A model generated the notes under the pieces. It ran no database searches. It worked only from the letters and a program-made list of their open reading frames with translations, and was not told the origin of the DNA. This document shows positions 56,262 through 63,983 of a stretch of DNA of 64,000 nucleotides, in pieces; within the stretch, counting starts at the first letter, position 1; the number at the start of each line of letters is the position of its first letter. Origin of the DNA: Natronococcus sp. AD-5. Its GTDB lineage: Archaea; Halobacteriota; Halobacteria; Halobacteriales; Natrialbaceae. The DNA lies in contig NZ_CP132295.1 in assembly GCF_030734285.1 (NCBI RefSeq), positions 959,157-1,023,156 of the forward strand, in the 5' to 3' direction. A program made the translations under genes and the position numbers.

Positions 56262-56540
56262 ATGTCCCTGGCCACCGATCCGCGTCCACCACTTCCCGAC
56301 TGGATTACAGACGCATATACCGTGCTGTCAGCACATATCACAGATTCAGAGACCAGTGACAGCCAAGGCCAGACTCCGTCTATCAACCGAAAGCAAGCAG
56401 TAGACGTATTATGCATATCCGACAAACTGGGACTTGAACGGGCAGATGCCGAACATGCGATCACCCGACTACTCGACCGCGGGTACCTCTACGAGGTTGG
56501 TACTGAGCTTCGGGTGACCACTCCCGCTGAAGAGAGATAA
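56262..56540 (+). CDS. Small winged-helix-like hypothetical protein
   Basis: 92 residues. N-terminal Pro/Ser-rich (PRPPLPDWITDAYTVLSAHI), then helices NRKQAVDVLCISDKLGLERA near 42-61 and DAEHAITRLLDRGYLYEVGT near 62-81, ending with a short wing (ELRVTTPAEER). The second half has the shape of a DNA-binding winged helix. It overlaps the end of the convergent gene at 56489-56932 by about 50 bp. Family unknown. Confidence 0.6.
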   Translation: MSLATDPRPPLPDWITDAYTVLSAHITDSETSDSQGQTPSINRKQAVDVLCISDKLGLERADAEHAITRLLDRGYLYEVGTELRVTTPAEER

Positions 56541-56932
56541 CAACTTATTTTTCTTCGATTCCTACGCGTCTGAAACGCGCTATTGGTCATGAGCAAGCAG
56601 ACCATCGGTATCGACTCGATCCGGACAAAATGGATCTTCTCCGCCGCCCACTGCTTGATGCGGTCCACGACAGGCGGCGGTAACGTCGTAGCACCGTCGC
56701 TGTCAAGCATAGACTGGCCCAGCTCTGTGAATCGAGAATCAGTATCGTAGACGGGCCGGTGCCTCGTGATCACGAGAGAATCCTGATCCGACCATTCTCC
56801 CCAGTAGATGAGATCGCCTCGGGTCACGGCATCGAACGCAGTTGACGACACGGTCGGCGGGAACGTTCCGACGGCTGGATTCTCCACATCTCGTTCGAGG
56901 AGGCCGATCAAGTACGGATCCTCTATCTTCAT
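56489..56932 (-). CDS. Hypothetical protein, C-terminus uncertain
   Basis: 147 residues from ATG 56932 (MKIEDPYLIGLLERDVENPA). The first ~110 residues look natural: VSSTAFDAVTRGDLIYWGEW, SLVITRHRPVYDTDSRFTEL, LPPPVVDRIKQWAAEKIHFV. The last 35 (TRRNRRKISCYLSSAGVVTR) are basic and overlap the convergent gene, suggesting a lost stop codon or frameshift near 56580. No family recognised. Confidence 0.5.
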   Translation of the reverse strand: MKIEDPYLIGLLERDVENPAVGTFPPTVSSTAFDAVTRGDLIYWGEWSDQDSLVITRHRPVYDTDSRFTELGQSMLDSDGATTLPPPVVDRIKQWAAEKIHFVRIESIPMVCLLMTNSAFQTRRNRRKISCYLSSAGVVTRSSVPTS

Positions 56933-56983
56933 ACCACGAAACACGGTGACAACCTACATAGTTCCATAAGAGAAAGAGCAAAA

Positions 56984-57262
56984 CTACGGCTTCGAATGTC
57001 GCTCCTCAGTCTGGAGATCTCGGATCGTCGCGTACGGCTCATGCGGCTGCAGAGACGCTCCACTGTACTCGATAAACCCGTCACACCAGAGGCAGACACT
57101 GAACGAGATCGGTAGCCCGGTCGAATCATATGTGGATTGGAAAACCGGTGTCTCCGCGTCACAGTACGGACACACCATGAGTTCGGCGCCATCATCAACC
57201 ATCTGCTTCCCGACACCGTGGTTGAGCGTGTACCAGCGGACCACGTTCTGAACGAGCCCCAT
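56984..57262 (-). CDS. Small zinc-ribbon hypothetical protein
   Basis: 92 residues from ATG 57262. MVCPYCDAETPVFQSTYDST near 29-48 and FSVCLWCDGFIEYSGASLQP near 54-73 give a CxxC...CxxC zinc ribbon in a beta-rich body, with a charged tail. Small ribbon proteins like this are common in haloarchaea with unknown function. It stands alone between convergent and codirectional hypotheticals. Confidence 0.65.
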   Translation of the reverse strand: MGLVQNVVRWYTLNHGVGKQMVDDGAELMVCPYCDAETPVFQSTYDSTGLPISFSVCLWCDGFIEYSGASLQPHEPYATIRDLQTEERHSKP

Positions 57263-57350
57263 GAGCCCTCAGTAATCCTACGGGACGTGCAGCCGTAGTC
57301 CTTTGGGTCGTGCTACCAATAGTCATGAACGCGACTGGGGAAAATAATAC

Positions 57351-57533
57351 TCACGCCGTGGGTTTGGCCTCCTGCTGTGCTTCCACGATCGTCTTCAAGT
57401 TCTCAAGAGTGGTTTTGCGTTCTCGCTCGTTGTACTTCTTCGCCACCGGAGCGAGTACCTTGTTCAGGACACTCTGTGGATGTTCGAACTCCAATACAGC
57501 CGAAACACGTGTCCCCCCTCCCCAATCAACTAT
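57351..57533 (-). pseudogene. SRPBCC/START-like domain C-terminal fragment
   Basis: An open minus frame without a start codon, bounded upstream by TAG at 57534-57536, reads VDWGGGTRVSAVLEFEHPQS, VLNKVLAPVAKKYNERERKT and TLENLKTIVEAQQEAKPTA, then TGA at 57351. The beta strand followed by a long terminal helix (LENLKTIVEA) is the end of the polyketide cyclase/START fold. The rest of the gene is missing, so this is a relic. Confidence 0.5.
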
Positions 57534-57546
57534 CTAGTCAATCAGA

Positions 57547-57852
57547 TCAGTTATTGGGGGTACCTTCGATCCAGTCTGTCCCGGTCGTGGCTTCCAAGTT
57601 CTCCAGAAAGCGTTCTAGGAGGGTGATCCCACCCTCTGCCGATCGTGGTGGTGAATCGAGAACCTCAATGGCGATCAGTTCAGCGGTTTTCAGGTCTCCT
57701 TCCTTCACCTTGATATCGAGAACCGCGTTCCTGAAGATAATAAACATCCGTGTCGCATCAACGATGAGATGATCAGATCCCAGCAAATCAAGTGCCGCGC
57801 GGAAATCGATGGGTGAGGTCAGTTGGTAGGACGCCGATGGTCCATCTCTCAT
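57547..57852 (-). CDS. Small hypothetical protein, paralogue of 53032-53349
   Basis: 101 residues from ATG 57852 (MRDGPSASYQLTSPIDFRAA). Core: LLGSDHLIVDATRMFIIFRN, AVLDIKVKEGDLKTAELIAI, EVLDSPPRSAEGGITLLERF, then a helix (LENLEATTGTDWIEGTPNN). It aligns with the protein at 53032-53349 around TR.(F/L)IIF..A(V/I)L and the PPR turn. Function unknown. Confidence 0.6.
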   Translation of the reverse strand: MRDGPSASYQLTSPIDFRAALDLLGSDHLIVDATRMFIIFRNAVLDIKVKEGDLKTAELIAIEVLDSPPRSAEGGITLLERFLENLEATTGTDWIEGTPNN

Positions 57853-57963
57853 TACTGATAAAATCGAGCTGATCATATAAGAGTGTCTGGGTGGCCCTGA
57901 ATCGGCATTGCCGCCAGTATAATACTGTGAAGCAGAGAAGTAGTCGATAGGAGGGGATCAGTG

Positions 57964-58506
57964 ATGGCATACAACCCTGGTGAGTACGTGATCGATTGGG
58001 ACGACGATGATCCCGATCTCGCGGTTGTGGTACACAGCCCGGATATGACCATCGGTGAGTGCGCGGTGACCGATTCAGATGGCGGACAGCGGACAGTAGC
58101 AGCGGATAATCCCGAGTACGATGAGGATGAGAACGCCGTCGTGATCGCATTTGTCGAGTCGGGCCTGGCAGAACACTGGCCTGAGTGGGAGGATGCGAAT
58201 CCGGACGTACTGTATACTGGTGTGCAGGAGCACAATGTGAAGCAGTATACGTTCCCGGAATCGCGGCTCGTGCAACTCAACGACGACCAGGCAACCCTCC
58301 TCCAGCAGGAAGACACCGGAGTTGTCGCACTGAAGCCGCTTCAGGAGAAACTGGAGCACGCGGACTGGAAGACTGATTTAGACAATGATATGTTGGTCGT
58401 TGAGAAGAGCGATGAGCAGTACCGCATCTATCTCGCCGGTGACGTTGAGGGTGACGGACCCGCGCGAACACCGTTAGAGAATATCGTCACACAATACCTC
58501 ATGTGA
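57964..58506 (+). CDS. Hypothetical acidic protein
   Basis: 180 residues from ATG 57964 (the GTG at 57961 is an alternative). Opens MAYNPGEYVIDWDDDDPDLA, then VVVHSPDMTIGECAVTDSDG, NPEYDEDENAVVIAFVESGL, ADWKTDLDNDMLVVEKSDEQ and a final strand (YRIYLAGDVEGDGPARTP). Strongly acidic, mixed alpha/beta, and typical of haloarchaeal single-domain proteins. No motif for catalysis or metal. Not recognised. Confidence 0.65.
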   Translation: MAYNPGEYVIDWDDDDPDLAVVVHSPDMTIGECAVTDSDGGQRTVAADNPEYDEDENAVVIAFVESGLAEHWPEWEDANPDVLYTGVQEHNVKQYTFPESRLVQLNDDQATLLQQEDTGVVALKPLQEKLEHADWKTDLDNDMLVVEKSDEQYRIYLAGDVEGDGPARTPLENIVTQYLM

Positions 58507-58596
58507 CGTCTCCCGGTCAACCAATGCCACGTTGATACTCAGCCACACCAAAGGAAGCGTTTCGTCCTACGACAGCGCTCGTTCTCGGAGGATCCC

Positions 58597-59157
58597 TCAC
58601 TCCAAGAGACCGAGATCGCGGAGTTTCGCTGCAACGGTCTCAATCGCGTGTTCGGCGTCTTTCGGACGTGTTCCCCCGGTGATTATCAGTTTCCCGCTGC
58701 CGAAGAGCAAGACCACCACGTCTAGGTCATCAGCCCGGTACACCAGTCCGGGGAACTGTTCCGGCTCATACTCCACCTCCTCTAACCCGAGGCCGATCGC
58801 GATTGCATTCAGATTCAACTGGAAGCCAAGATCTCCACTGGAGACAATATTCTGGACAGTCAGATCCGGCTCGTTCGGTACGTTAAGACCCAGTCCTCTC
58901 AGTTCCTCGAAGGTCTGCTCAATGGCAGCAGTCACGGCAGATACTGACGATGCGCCGGTGCACACCAGTTTTCCAGAGCGGAAGATCAGGGATGCAGCCT
59001 GTGGCTGTTGCGTCCGGTAGACCAAGCCTGGAAACTGGTCAGGGTTGAACCGGACGCCGTCAAGGTCGTCCGCGAGCGTGTCCAGATCCAGTTCCTGCCC
59101 GAGACTGGTTGAGGCCACCACATTCTCAGTCGAGAGCGAGTCCGTGAGCGACGACAT
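58597..59157 (-). CDS. tbp: TATA-box-binding protein (TBP)
   Basis: 186 residues, the usual archaeal length, with two direct repeats of the saddle. Repeat 1: ENVVASTSLGQELDLDTLAD, FNPDQFPGLVYRTQQPQAAS, LIFRSGKLVCTGASSVSAVT. Repeat 2: VQNIVSSGDLGFQLNLNAIA, YEPEQFPGLVYRADDLDVVV, LLFGSGKLIITGGTRPKDAE. All DNA-contact stretches (VxxxDLG-like, FPGLVYR, F.SGK..(C/I)TG) are present. It bends the promoter and recruits TFB. Extra TBP copies on plasmids are known in haloarchaea and may tune sets of promoters. ATG start at 59157; the acidic C-tail is short. Confidence 0.93.
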   Translation of the reverse strand: MSSLTDSLSTENVVASTSLGQELDLDTLADDLDGVRFNPDQFPGLVYRTQQPQAASLIFRSGKLVCTGASSVSAVTAAIEQTFEELRGLGLNVPNEPDLTVQNIVSSGDLGFQLNLNAIAIGLGLEEVEYEPEQFPGLVYRADDLDVVVLLFGSGKLIITGGTRPKDAEHAIETVAAKLRDLGLLE

Positions 59158-59532
59158 TCAAGCTGAAGTACCGTATGCGGAGCGAATATAGCTGGTGGCA
59201 TTCTGCCTAGAGTGTGCCCGAAGGAAGCACAGATACCAGTGAGACAGCTAGTAGTGCATGTCTTGATCTGCTATCCGGAAATCGGCTCAGACCACCCAGA
59301 CACTCGCCAATTCCCGGGCACAACGCCGGCGACAAGACAGATACTTCCTCCTCATCCATCAGATCCGCTCGCGAAGGATATACCGCGTCCTCAAGCACAC
59401 TCAGACTTCGTCATCGTCGAGTGGCTCGAGCCGAAACTCGATTGTCAGTTCTGATAGATCCGCAAGCCTCCTGCCGAAGGCAGGCGTTCTTGGTACATAT
59501 CCGTTCCTGCCTCGGCCGGAGGTACTAATGCT
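59158..59532. other. Region upstream of the TBP gene
   Basis: No complete gene seen. It holds the tbp promoter (AT-poor, no clear TATA box visible) and possibly the lost start of the fragment at 59533. Confidence 0.4.
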
Positions 59533-59736
59533 TTCGGCTGGTTCCGCTACGCTACAGAAGAGCGAGCCGAGAAGACGGAGAACGACGAGATCGAAGAACG
59601 AGCGGACGATCTCCCGGATGGCGTCTCGTCGTGGGCCACGATCAAGGAAATCAACGACAACCACTACTACTGGCAGTGGCGAGATGGCGACAAAGTCTCC
59701 TCTCAGTACAAAGGCCCTGTCAATCCCGACGAGTAG
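59533..59736 (+). pseudogene. C-terminal fragment of a small conserved protein
   Basis: A 67-codon open frame, FGWFRYATEERAEKTENDEI, then WATIKEINDNHYYWQWRDGD and KVSSQYKGPVNPDE, stops at TAG 59734-59736. No start codon lies in a suitable place upstream. The W.Y.QWR-D/G-D-K-V-x-S-x-Y-x-G-P-V pattern recalls DUF6788-like proteins (from memory). Read as a truncated gene. Confidence 0.45.
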
Positions 59737-59810
59737 ACGAAATAGCGTTCCATTCAGCTGGCCTGTGGTTCGGGGCGACATCCCGTCTGCGATGTGAAAG
59801 GAGGGGATTG

Positions 59811-60221
59811 TCAGCGCTCGGGTCGTAGGGCAGTCTCGTACCGTTTGATGTCGTCCGTTTTCTCTACCCGGTCGTAGATATCTCGGAGTGTGTCTTGTGC
59901 CCGGAGGAGTTTGTGCTCCTCGAGGAATTGTCGACCGCTTTCACTGATCCCGTAGAACTTGTACGGCAGATCGTTCTGCCGTCGGTCCTCGGACAGGAGC
60001 ACTTCCTCAACGATGCCGACGTCAACGAGCTGCCGGAGGTGCTGGCGAATCGTCGTTTGGCTCTTGCTCGGGTTGACGTAGTCGAGTTCCTTCAGCGTCG
60101 GTAATTCCGACGGATGCCCGAGGATGTCCTGCAAGAGCGCAAATCGCGTCTCCTGGGTGACGACGTTGAGCCGCTCCCGAACGGACTCCAGGTCGCTTGG
60201 CGGGTGATCAGATGCACTCAT
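59811..60221 (-). CDS. Winged-helix transcriptional regulator (ArsR/MarR-like)
   Basis: 136 residues. HTH: TQETRFALLQDILGHPSELP near 22-41, TLKELDYVNPSKSQTTIRQH near 42-61, then LRQLVDVGIVEEVLLSEDRR and a wing KFYGISESGRQFLEEHK, and a final coiled helix LRAQDTLRDIYDRVEKTDD. No metal cysteines. Regulators of this type in haloarchaea act locally. It is divergent from the hypothetical gene at 60343, with 121 bp between them, and may control it. Confidence 0.75.
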   Translation of the reverse strand: MSASDHPPSDLESVRERLNVVTQETRFALLQDILGHPSELPTLKELDYVNPSKSQTTIRQHLRQLVDVGIVEEVLLSEDRRQNDLPYKFYGISESGRQFLEEHKLLRAQDTLRDIYDRVEKTDDIKRYETALRPER

Positions 60222-60342
60222 TACCTCTTTGTTCGGGTAGTGTGTGCAAAAGCGTTTCGCTCAAATGCGAATCGGTCTTAGGCGATACGGTTGACGATGC
60301 GGTCGCCACATTAAAGCAGGATGCAGGTGAACTCCCGGCCAG

Positions 60343-60921
60343 ATGAGTGAGGACCCGGTCACCGTCGACGAACTCGCCGAGAAAGCTGACGAGTATCTCC
60401 ACGAGACCTCACTTACGCCGGAAGAGTACGAAGCGCTCAAACAGAGCGTCGCCGAACTCACGCCGATTTTCTCGGCTGAGAGTTCGTACTTCGTCCTCGG
60501 AAGCTACGGGCGACCTGAAATCCGCCGTCTCCAATTAGTGAAAGATCGCCTCAATAGGCAGCCCGGAGCGTACGCATTCTTGATGGTCGACATCCGAAGC
60601 GAGTGGACGAACACCTACCTCAAGTTCCGGCTGCTCGCCGATTACACGGACATCATCGTTGGTGTCGCCGAACACTCTCAAGGTGGCTTCCTCGTCGAAC
60701 AGGGGTACTTCACTGCCCTCGAGGGGTATTTCGCGAAGACACACGTGTTCAAACGCGAGTACGACACGTTAGATGCGGACGCAATTGACACGGGAATCGA
60801 TATCGACAACCCATATAGCGGGATGCAGACGGCAATCTTCGAGATGCTTGACGATGCTGGGCGTCTCTGCCGGTGGTCGACTGAGGACGACCTCGTCGAG
60901 TGTGCCGATGGTCTCGAGTAA
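60343..60921 (+). CDS. Hypothetical Rossmann-like protein next to the origin
   Basis: 192 residues from ATG 60343. The middle has an alpha/beta pattern: SSYFVLGSYGRPEIRRLQLV near 46-65, AYAFLMVDIRSEWTNTYLKF near 76-95, LLADYTDIIVGVAEHSQGGF near 97-116, EQGYFTALEGYFAKTHVFKR near 119-138. The ordering (strand-GSYGRP-helix, then strand at FLMVD, DIIVGVAEHSxGG) resembles nucleotide-sensing or TIR/SLOG-like folds, but I cannot assign a family. Divergent from the ArsR-like regulator. It may be a defence or stress effector; tentative. Confidence 0.55.
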   Translation: MSEDPVTVDELAEKADEYLHETSLTPEEYEALKQSVAELTPIFSAESSYFVLGSYGRPEIRRLQLVKDRLNRQPGAYAFLMVDIRSEWTNTYLKFRLLADYTDIIVGVAEHSQGGFLVEQGYFTALEGYFAKTHVFKREYDTLDADAIDTGIDIDNPYSGMQTAIFEMLDDAGRLCRWSTEDDLVECADGLE

Positions 60922-60960
60922 TCCGGATAACGGTGAAGAGAGATGAGTCGGAAACTCGCA

Positions 60961-61556
60961 CCCCCCGCGTTTCCGTCGTTTCTCACGAAGCCCTAACGAC
61001 GGGAGTGACAACGAAGGAATCCTAAGACACCCACCCCACGTTTCCGTCGTTTCTCCAAGAGGGTGTTGGGTGAATGGATACGAACCAGGATACAACAGAT
61101 GCGAATATTGAGGGAAAGTGAACTGCCTCGGTCCGAGGTACTCGGCCTGCTCTACCTGTAGAGGTTTGAACAACTATAGAACATAGATTAAAGAGGGTGG
61201 AGCGAGAACTGTCCACCAAGTAAATTCGGCTTTTTGACGAAACGACTAGTAGTTCGTTTCGTCGGACGAAACAGAGGTTCTAGGACGGTTGAGATACAAC
61301 CATTTTATTAGTGGAAGATACGCTCTCCCTCTAAGATTGTCTTACCGACCGACTCTTTCGACTGGATCACACCCTATTGCTGAAATACGACGGAAACGTG
61401 GGGTGTGTGGGTTAGCCAGCTCTCATCACCAACCCTCTCTCCTCTATCGATTTGTTGTATTACGTCGGAAACCTGGCTATCTTATCAAAAATCCAATTCC
61501 GCATCGAAATGGCTCCTACGAGTCGAATTCGACAAAATTACGTCGGAAACTCGGGG
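60961..61556. other. Probable replication origin with ORB-type repeats upstream of orc1
   Basis: Two repeats in CCCC...TTTCCGTCGTTTC orientation (60961-60982, 61035-61054) face three in ACG(A/T)CGGAAAC..GGGG orientation (61387-61403, 61462-61476, 61540-61556). Between them is about 330 bp that is AT-richer, with the inverted repeat GACGAAACGA...TTCGTTTCGTC near 61236-61263. Opposed repeats around an AT-rich centre beside an orc gene is the usual archaeal origin layout. The repeat at 61462 lacks the G run. Confidence 0.75.
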
Positions 61557-61608
61557 TGGTTCCATCCACTAGTTTTATACTTCCGGCACTCACACTCTGT
61601 CATATTAA

Positions 61609-62841
61609 ATGACACCTGACTCTTCATCCAACTCCGTTGACGATCCGTTGTTTGATTCCGGGCATCGAATTTTCTCGAACAAGGATCTCCTGAAAATCGG
61701 GCACGTGCCGGAGGCCGACCGGATCGTCGGTCGCGATGAAGAGATATCAAAACTGGCGAAGCGTCTGAACGGCGCCGTTCACGGGTACTCTCCCGAGAAC
61801 GTGATGATCTATGGAAAAACCGGGACGGGAAAGTCGCTTGTTTCACGGCACGTCTGCCAACGTGCCCAAAATGCGGCTGAAGAGGGCGTCGATATCGGGA
61901 TTGCATACCTCGACTGCGCCGAAGACAATACGGAGACCCAGGCGATTTCGTCCCTCGCTGCAAAACTAAACGACGAGACCATTACTGATATCTCTGTCCC
62001 TCACACCGGTCTCAGCACGGCGAAGTACTACAAACTCCTCTGGCAGACACTCGACACACAGTTTAATTCTGTTATCATCATTCTCGACGAGATCGATCTG
62101 ATGAACGATGATAGCGTGCTGATGAAACTCTCGCGAGCTGAAGAGGCAGGGAAGATCGACTGCAGTATTGGCGTCATCGCGATCAGCAACAAAATCCAGT
62201 ACGTGGATAATGTCAACGAACGCGTGAAAAGCAGCTTCCAGCATAAGGAGCTGTTCTTCAAGCCATATGATGCAGACCAACTCCGCGAGATAATGTACAA
62301 CCGGGAGGACGCCTTCCAGGATGACGTCCTTTCTGAAGATGTTATTCCGCTTTCTGCTGCGTTTGCTGCCCAGGAACACGGTGATGCTCGGAAGGCGATT
62401 GACATTCTTCGCCACGCTGGTGAGGTCGCCTATGAGGATGGAGCCGATCGCGTCGAGGAACAGCACGTCCGGCAAGCACAGCAACACGCTGAGAAGGATC
62501 GATTCCGTGAACTCGTCAGTGGAGCCCCAACACAGGCGAAGGCAGCATTACTTGCATTGTCCGAACTCAGCATCAATTCTAACGACGACGCATTCCTCAC
62601 TAGTCGGGTGTACGACCAGTATGAACAAATCTGCGAGCATCTCGATGTGGACATTCTCTCGGTTCGGCGCTTCCGTGACCTCGTGAAGGAACAGGCATTT
62701 CTCGGCGTCGTCGAGATCGAGAAGATCAACAAGGGGAGTGCTGGCGGCATTCATCTGCAGAATCGTCTCATCGAAGATCCGCAGGTCGTTCGCGAAACGA
62801 TCCTCGAGGACACCCGGATGCAGGACTGGGCAACCGAGTAG
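61609..62841 (+). CDS. orc1: Orc1/Cdc6 origin-binding initiator
   Basis: 410 residues from ATG 61609. AAA+ domain: Walker A YGKTGTGKSLVS at 68-79, Walker B VIIILDEIDLM at 155-165, sensor and lid regions with KIDCSIGVIAISNKIQYVDN near 182-201 and EHGDARKAIDILRHAGEVAY (sensor 2 Arg). The C-terminal winged helix (VYDQYEQICEHLDVDILSVR near 327-346 and LGVVEIEKINKGSAGGIHLQ) is complete. It binds origin repeats and loads the MCM helicase. The gene is enclosed by repeat clusters on both sides, so it most probably fires this origin. The truncated homologue lies at 47844-48392. Confidence 0.95.
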   Translation: MTPDSSSNSVDDPLFDSGHRIFSNKDLLKIGHVPEADRIVGRDEEISKLAKRLNGAVHGYSPENVMIYGKTGTGKSLVSRHVCQRAQNAAEEGVDIGIAYLDCAEDNTETQAISSLAAKLNDETITDISVPHTGLSTAKYYKLLWQTLDTQFNSVIIILDEIDLMNDDSVLMKLSRAEEAGKIDCSIGVIAISNKIQYVDNVNERVKSSFQHKELFFKPYDADQLREIMYNREDAFQDDVLSEDVIPLSAAFAAQEHGDARKAIDILRHAGEVAYEDGADRVEEQHVRQAQQHAEKDRFRELVSGAPTQAKAALLALSELSINSNDDAFLTSRVYDQYEQICEHLDVDILSVRRFRDLVKEQAFLGVVEIEKINKGSAGGIHLQNRLIEDPQVVRETILEDTRMQDWATE

Positions 62842-62868
62842 GAACTCCTTACTCCGGTCCAGACACGT

Positions 62869-62980
62869 ACGACGGAAATCCGGGGTGGGGTGTAAGGAAA
62901 CGACGGAAACAAGGGGGGTTGAAAATTACGTCGGAAACATGGGGTCCGTAGTGGACGTCGGAAACGTCGGAAACGCGGGG
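62869..62980. repeat. ORB-type repeat cluster downstream of orc1
   Basis: Five close copies in one orientation: ACGACGGAAATCCGGGG (62869), ACGACGGAAACAAGGGG (62900), ACGTCGGAAACATGGGG (62928), and two fused at 62955-62980 (ACGTCGGAAACGTCGGAAACG, read in parts, with GGGG at the end). Spacing is about 28-31 bp, near three helical turns. The order matches the cluster at 47716-47818. Confidence 0.75.
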
Positions 62981-62989
62981 GGTGGACTG

Positions 62990-63820
62990 GGCAATCCGTT
63001 CACCGAATTGAACCACGTCAAATCTGTTTCCTCTGTCTCCGCGAGTTCCCGTCTGATGTCCCTCTGATCCAGCCGAGCGGTGAGAGGATGCTTTCGACAG
63101 CGCGAACGAGCTGTGTCTCGTAGTACGACCGATTGTACATCTCAACCTCCTCGTGAGCAAGGACAACAAGGTCACGCGAGGATTTCTCGTCGTCGACAAC
63201 CACGTACTCGATATCCTGTCCGGGATGGACAGTGAGATTCTGGTCGCGAGCACGTTCAAGCGCCGCCATGTTCTGGGTTTTCTGGGTGCCTTTGAGCGGC
63301 TTGAGACGCGATCCAATCGACGAGCCGTTACACTGCAATATCACTAGTCTGGAGTTCTTCGCTCGCTCTCTCGAGGCGGCCGAGCACTGTTTCTGGGGAC
63401 TGCGTTGTATCGAGACATTCCGCTATATTTCCTCGGTAAACTGCGGGGCTGAGCGCTGTCGAGCTTCGATTCTTCTGACTCGAACTTGTCTTCGACACCC
63501 AACTTTACGAAATAATTCGTCAGCGCGCTGGCGTCATTCTCTCGCTGCGGACGAACCCCTACCCAGTCATAGTGAGCTTCGTGTCCCAGACGAATCTCGA
63601 CGTTCTCGGTGATTTTTTGCACGAGTTCAGAGAGTGCTTCTCGGTCTTCGTCATCGATGTCTGGATCCGGCTTACCCCTGATCGAGATCATCGTACATTT
63701 GGTCGAGCATCGAGAGGTCCGATTGGAACTGCACATTTTTGTAGACAAAGTGCTCGCGCATGTAGGTGATTGTCTCCTCTTGTGGACTTGTGGAGTCACT
63801 GAGCACCAATGACATGCTCA
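62990..63820 (-). pseudogene. DNA polymerase B C-terminal remnant with several lesions
   Basis: Pieces in changing minus-strand frames form the tail of a plasmid/virus-type family B polymerase: KPDPDIDDEDREALSELVQK, HEAHYDWVGVRPQRENDASA and LTNYFVKLG, RIEARQRSAPQFTEE, CLDTTQSPETVLGRLERASE, a TAA stop, then ARDQNLTVHPGQDIEYVVVD, EKSSRDLVVLAHEEVEMYNR, RAVESILSPLGW and IRRELAETEETDLTWF. At least four frameshifts or stops interrupt it, and the polymerase and exonuclease active sites are not present in this window. It converges with the orc1 gene across the repeat cluster. Confidence 0.65.
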
Positions 63821-63881
63821 ATATCGAGTGCCATTTATGGATTTTGCAGATCATCCACACAATATGGAAAACTTACAAAAT

Positions 63882-63983
63882 CTACATTATGTAGGTTGTG
63901 TAGGGTCGGGCAAAAACGTAGATATGGTTGATTATGGCCCTTTCATACGAAATTCATATTTTGCACATTATGTAGATAGTGCA
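63882..63983. repeat. ACATTATGTAG repeats at the right edge
   Basis: CTACATTATGTAG at 63882-63894 is a perfect inverted repeat, and ACATTATGTAG recurs at 63965-63975 inside a TGCAC...GTGCA palindrome (63962-63983). The surrounding DNA is AT-rich. Could be a regulator's operator pair for a gene beyond the window or part of an iteron set; not decidable here. Confidence 0.4.
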
